Below are positions 5,553 through 7,883 of a DNA stretch of 7,883 bases, in pieces; position 1 is the first letter of the stretch; each line of letters starts with the position of its first letter. The stretch spans positions 1-7,883 of the forward strand of contig CAIYOE010000238.1 of assembly GCA_903927775.1 (NCBI GenBank), given 5' to 3'. Made by a program: the position numbers and the translations under genes. This stretch comes from an uncultured Micrococcales bacterium. GTDB lineage: Bacteria > Actinomycetota > Actinomycetes > Actinomycetales > Microbacteriaceae. A model generated the notes under the pieces. It was not told the DNA's origin, ran no database searches, and saw nothing but the letters and a program-made list of their open reading frames with translations.

Positions 5553-6944
5553 ATGGACACTCGGAATTTTCCGCAGAGTTTTCAATGGGGAGCAGCCACA
5601 GCGAGTTTTCAAGTCGAAGGCGCGAGCTTTGAGGGTGGCCGCGGGACCAGTATCTGGGACACCTTTTGCGATACACCTGGCAAAGTTGCCAACGGCGACA
5701 ACGGACATGTAGCCTGCGATCACTTCCACCGCTTCAAAGATGACATTGCGCTGATGAAGCGCATGGGAATCAACACTTACCGATTTTCATTGGCCTGGCC
5801 TCGCCTGTTCCCAAACGGGGATTCCACTGCCGAACCACGCGGCTTCGAGTTTTACAACGAACTAATCGACACACTTATCGATGCAGGCATTGAGCCTGTT
5901 GCCACGGTGTATCACTGGGATCTCCCCCAGCCACTTCAAGTTCAGGGCGGCTGGGCAAACCGAGCCATCGTAGATTCAATAGCCGAGTACTCCAGGGCAG
6001 TTGTTCTGGCTTTCGGAGACCGAGTCAAGACTTGGATCACCCTGAATGAGCCCTGGGTATACAGCTGGTTGGGCTACGGGTCTGGCATCCATGCCCCTGG
6101 GATTTCAGATCACACGCAGGCTCTGGCCTCCGCGCACCACTCAGCTCTGGCTCACGGTCGCATGGCGCGAACAATGCGCGATGTTTACTCTGGCCTCAAG
6201 ATTGGCATCAGCCTGAACATGGCCAACGTTCGCGTTACCAGCACCGACGACGAGCAGACGAACATCGGTGCCCTGATGGACTCCCACAACAATCGATTCT
6301 TTATGGATGCTCTCACCTATGGCAGCTACCCACAGAACCTGGTAGACCTCTACGGTAATGAGCTTGCCGACCTGATTTTGCCTGGCGATTCCGAAATCAT
6401 GAGGGTTGAAACTGACTTTGTTGGGCTCAACTACTACTCGGACAGCTTTGTGCATGCTCCAACAGAAGAGGATGGATCCCTGGAAAGCAATCCAGTGTTC
6501 CGATTCCCAGGCCGCATGAACGGCACCCCTCCGCAACCACTCACCGACATGGGCTGGCCGATTACTCCTTGGGGTATCCGCGATCTGTTGAACCGGGTTC
6601 ATCGTGACTGGCCGCAGATTCCAGAGTGGATGATCACCGAAAACGGCGCCGCTTACTCTCACGGCCCGGATGAAAACGGCGAGGTCCACGATGCGGAGCG
6701 CGTTTCTTACCTGACCGACCACATAGAGAACGTTGGCCTAGCAATCAGCGATGGCTGCCCTGTGAGCGCTTACTTCTACTGGAGCTTCTTAGACAACTTT
6801 GAGTGGGCCGAGGGCTACAACAAACGGTTTGGAATTGTTCACGTTGACTTTGAAACCCAGAAACGAACCGTGAAAGATAGCGGTTTCACATACGCTGGTA
6901 TCATTGCGGAACACAAGGAATCGCTAGTTACACACTCCGCTTAG
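5553..6944 (+). CDS. GH1 beta-glucosidase, cytoplasmic
   Basis: This 463-residue enzyme has the normal length of a single-domain bacterial GH1 beta-glucosidase. The start FPQSFQWGAATASFQVEGA is the family's N-terminal signature. The acid/base is E166 in TLNEPW (163-168) and the nucleophile is E363 in ITENGA (361-366). Sugar-binding residues of the -1 site are present: Q20, H121, N165, and E417-W418 in DNFEWAEGY. There is no signal peptide, so it acts inside the cell and probably releases glucose from imported beta-gluco-oligosaccharides. The ATG at 5553 is preceded by AAGG and directly opens the conserved N-terminus. The regulator gene follows after nine bases, so the two are probably co-transcribed. 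GH1 enzymes vary in substrate; specificity for beta-1,3-linked oligosaccharides is inferred from the GH16 neighbours. Confidence 0.95.
   Translation: MDTRNFPQSFQWGAATASFQVEGASFEGGRGTSIWDTFCDTPGKVANGDNGHVACDHFHRFKDDIALMKRMGINTYRFSLAWPRLFPNGDSTAEPRGFEFYNELIDTLIDAGIEPVATVYHWDLPQPLQVQGGWANRAIVDSIAEYSRAVVLAFGDRVKTWITLNEPWVYSWLGYGSGIHAPGISDHTQALASAHHSALAHGRMARTMRDVYSGLKIGISLNMANVRVTSTDDEQTNIGALMDSHNNRFFMDALTYGSYPQNLVDLYGNELADLILPGDSEIMRVETDFVGLNYYSDSFVHAPTEEDGSLESNPVFRFPGRMNGTPPQPLTDMGWPITPWGIRDLLNRVHRDWPQIPEWMITENGAAYSHGPDENGEVHDAERVSYLTDHIENVGLAISDGCPVSAYFYWSFLDNFEWAEGYNKRFGIVHVDFETQKRTVKDSGFTYAGIIAEHKESLVTHSA
6876..6887. promoter_or_regulatory. Possible operator O5 inside the end of the GH1 gene
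   Basis: GATAGCGGTTTC differs from the exact operator core at one base. The right half, CGGTTTCACA (6881-6890), is identical over ten bases to that of O1, and GTGAAA occurs at 6870-6875, four bases further left than in O1. It lies 67 bases before the lacI start, where it might allow autoregulation. It is also ordinary GH1 coding sequence (Asp-Ser-Gly-Phe), so chance is possible. Confidence 0.35.
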
Positions 6945-6953
6945 GGGCGCATT

Positions 6954-7883
6954 TTGATATCGAGCAAACAGCCGAGAATCACCTACACCGACATAGCCGT
7001 TGAGGCCGGGGTTTCGAAAGCAACTGTTTCTCGTGTTCTTAACGATGACGGCAAGGTAGACGAGGGCCGCCGAAAGCGGGTTCTCGAGGCCGTTGAAAAG
7101 ATGGGCTATCAACGTCACCGCGCCGCGTCCGCGCTCGCTTCTGGCCGCACCGGAATGATTGCCATTGTGATCGACGACGACCTGAGTGTGCTGTCCGACC
7201 CTTTCTACGCCACAGTTGCATCGGGCATCAGCCGGGTGTTGATGCGCAACAACCTGCAACCACTTTTGTTGGTCGCTGCGATGAACTCGGTAGACGGCCC
7301 AGTAGCTCACTACCTGCAAGGTGGCGAGGTCGACGGCGCCATTTTCTTCCAGTTGCACGAAAGCACACTGGTGCGCAAGCTTGAAAAAATTGGCCTACCT
7401 CAGGTAATCGTAGGCACTCCGCATTCGAACATGGACTTCGTCTATGTGGACTGCGACAACTTTGGCGGCGGCTTGCAGGCAGCCAAGCACTTCTTTGACC
7501 TAGGCAAAACCACCATCGGCACCATCACCGGAGACATAGTTGCTACCGCTGGTAAGCAACGCCTCGATGGCTTCCTTCAGGCTTACCGCGAGCACGGCAA
7601 GGTTGCCAGCAAAAAGCTGATTGCCGAAGGTGACTATTCGCTGGAAAGCGGACGCCACGCGATGCGCCGTTTGCTCGAAGAGAACCCAACTCTGGATGCG
7701 GTGTTCGCGGCAAACGACCTGATGGCGATTGGTGCTATTGCCTACGCCGAGGAAGTCGGCAAGCGAGTACCAGAAGACATCGTGATTATTGGTTTCGACG
7801 ATTCCCTAGTAGCCCAAACTTCGCGTCCACCACTTTCATCGATCAAACAGGATGTAGTAAAACTTGGCGAGACCGCTGCCGAA
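6954..7883 (+). CDS. LacI-family transcriptional regulator, C-terminus cut by window edge
   Basis: The open frame continues to the right edge, giving 310 residues of an expected 335-345. The DNA-binding helix-turn-helix is at residues 11-31 (TDIAVEAGVSKATVSRVLN), followed by a hinge helix (RAASALASGRTG, about 56-67). A periplasmic-binding-protein-like sensor domain follows, starting at MIAIVIDDD, with the family blocks VDGAIFF, DNFGGGLQAAKHF, AANDLMAIG and PEDIVIIGFDDS. The LSSIKQD segment near the end matches the usual C-terminal block. The start is TTG at 6954-6956 with AGGGG six bases upstream; the only other upstream in-frame codon of start type is the ATT just before it. The gene is nine bases after GH1 and in the same frame, separated by the TAG stop. 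It is the likely repressor of this locus through the GAAAnCGGTTTC sites, with an imported or processed glucan oligosaccharide as inducer (inferred). Confidence 0.93.
   Translation, partial: MISSKQPRITYTDIAVEAGVSKATVSRVLNDDGKVDEGRRKRVLEAVEKMGYQRHRAASALASGRTGMIAIVIDDDLSVLSDPFYATVASGISRVLMRNNLQPLLLVAAMNSVDGPVAHYLQGGEVDGAIFFQLHESTLVRKLEKIGLPQVIVGTPHSNMDFVYVDCDNFGGGLQAAKHFFDLGKTTIGTITGDIVATAGKQRLDGFLQAYREHGKVASKKLIAEGDYSLESGRHAMRRLLEENPTLDAVFAANDLMAIGAIAYAEEVGKRVPEDIVIIGFDDSLVAQTSRPPLSSIKQDVVKLGETAAE

Noticed and set aside
6141..6722. A 193-codon open frame on the minus strand inside the GH1 gene
   Set aside because: The GH1 frame here is intact and carries the conserved family sequence; the antisense product matches no known fold and has no supporting promoter or ribosome-binding site.
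7072..7083. GAAAGCGGGTTC inside lacI, one base from the operator core
   Set aside because: The mismatch breaks the conserved TTTC arm, the site is inside the coding sequence for the conserved DNA-binding region (Arg-Lys-Arg-Val), and no promoter is near. Chance is the simpler explanation.

Overview
The window reads as a compact beta-glucan (most likely laminarin-type beta-1,3-glucan) uptake and degradation locus from a Gram-positive actinobacterium. The moderate GC content, the actinobacterial style of the sugar ABC transporter without its own ATPase, the ATGA-overlapping genes and the LacI-controlled layout suggest a streamlined planktonic Microbacteriaceae-like organism (Rhodoluna/Aquiluna type). 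That taxonomic placement is inference; no rRNA or marker gene is present.

Layout. Positions 1-3337 hold a leftward operon, transcribed in the order: solute-binding protein (3337-2027), MalF-like permease (2023-1016), MalG-like permease (1019-150) and the first 34 codons of a secreted protein that runs off the left edge (104-1). A 202-bp divergent control region (3338-3539) separates this operon from a rightward secreted GH16 endo-glucanase (3540-4406). That gene converges on a second, leftward GH16 enzyme without a signal peptide (5269-4466), and the two share one strong bidirectional terminator (4424-4460). A second divergent control region (5270-5552) leads to a rightward GH1 beta-glucosidase (5553-6944). 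Nine bases after it comes a LacI-family regulator (6954 to the right edge, lacking roughly its last 25-35 residues).

How it works together (inference from families and context). The secreted GH16 cuts polymer outside the cell. The binding protein and two permeases import the oligosaccharides, powered by an ATPase encoded elsewhere (MsiK-type). The cytoplasmic GH16 shortens imported chains and the GH1 enzyme releases glucose. A repeated LacI-type operator, GAAAnCGGTTTC, occurs twice in each divergent control region, and the LacI protein encoded at the right end is the obvious candidate to bind it. The locus therefore looks like one self-contained regulon with four controlled transcripts.

The most noteworthy points are the duplicated GH16 pair split between outside and inside of the cell, the spacing of the operator pairs by near-integral numbers of helical turns, the binding protein lacking a lipobox cysteine, and a near-match operator inside the GH1 gene just before lacI. 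No mobile elements, CRISPR arrays, tRNA or rRNA genes were seen.
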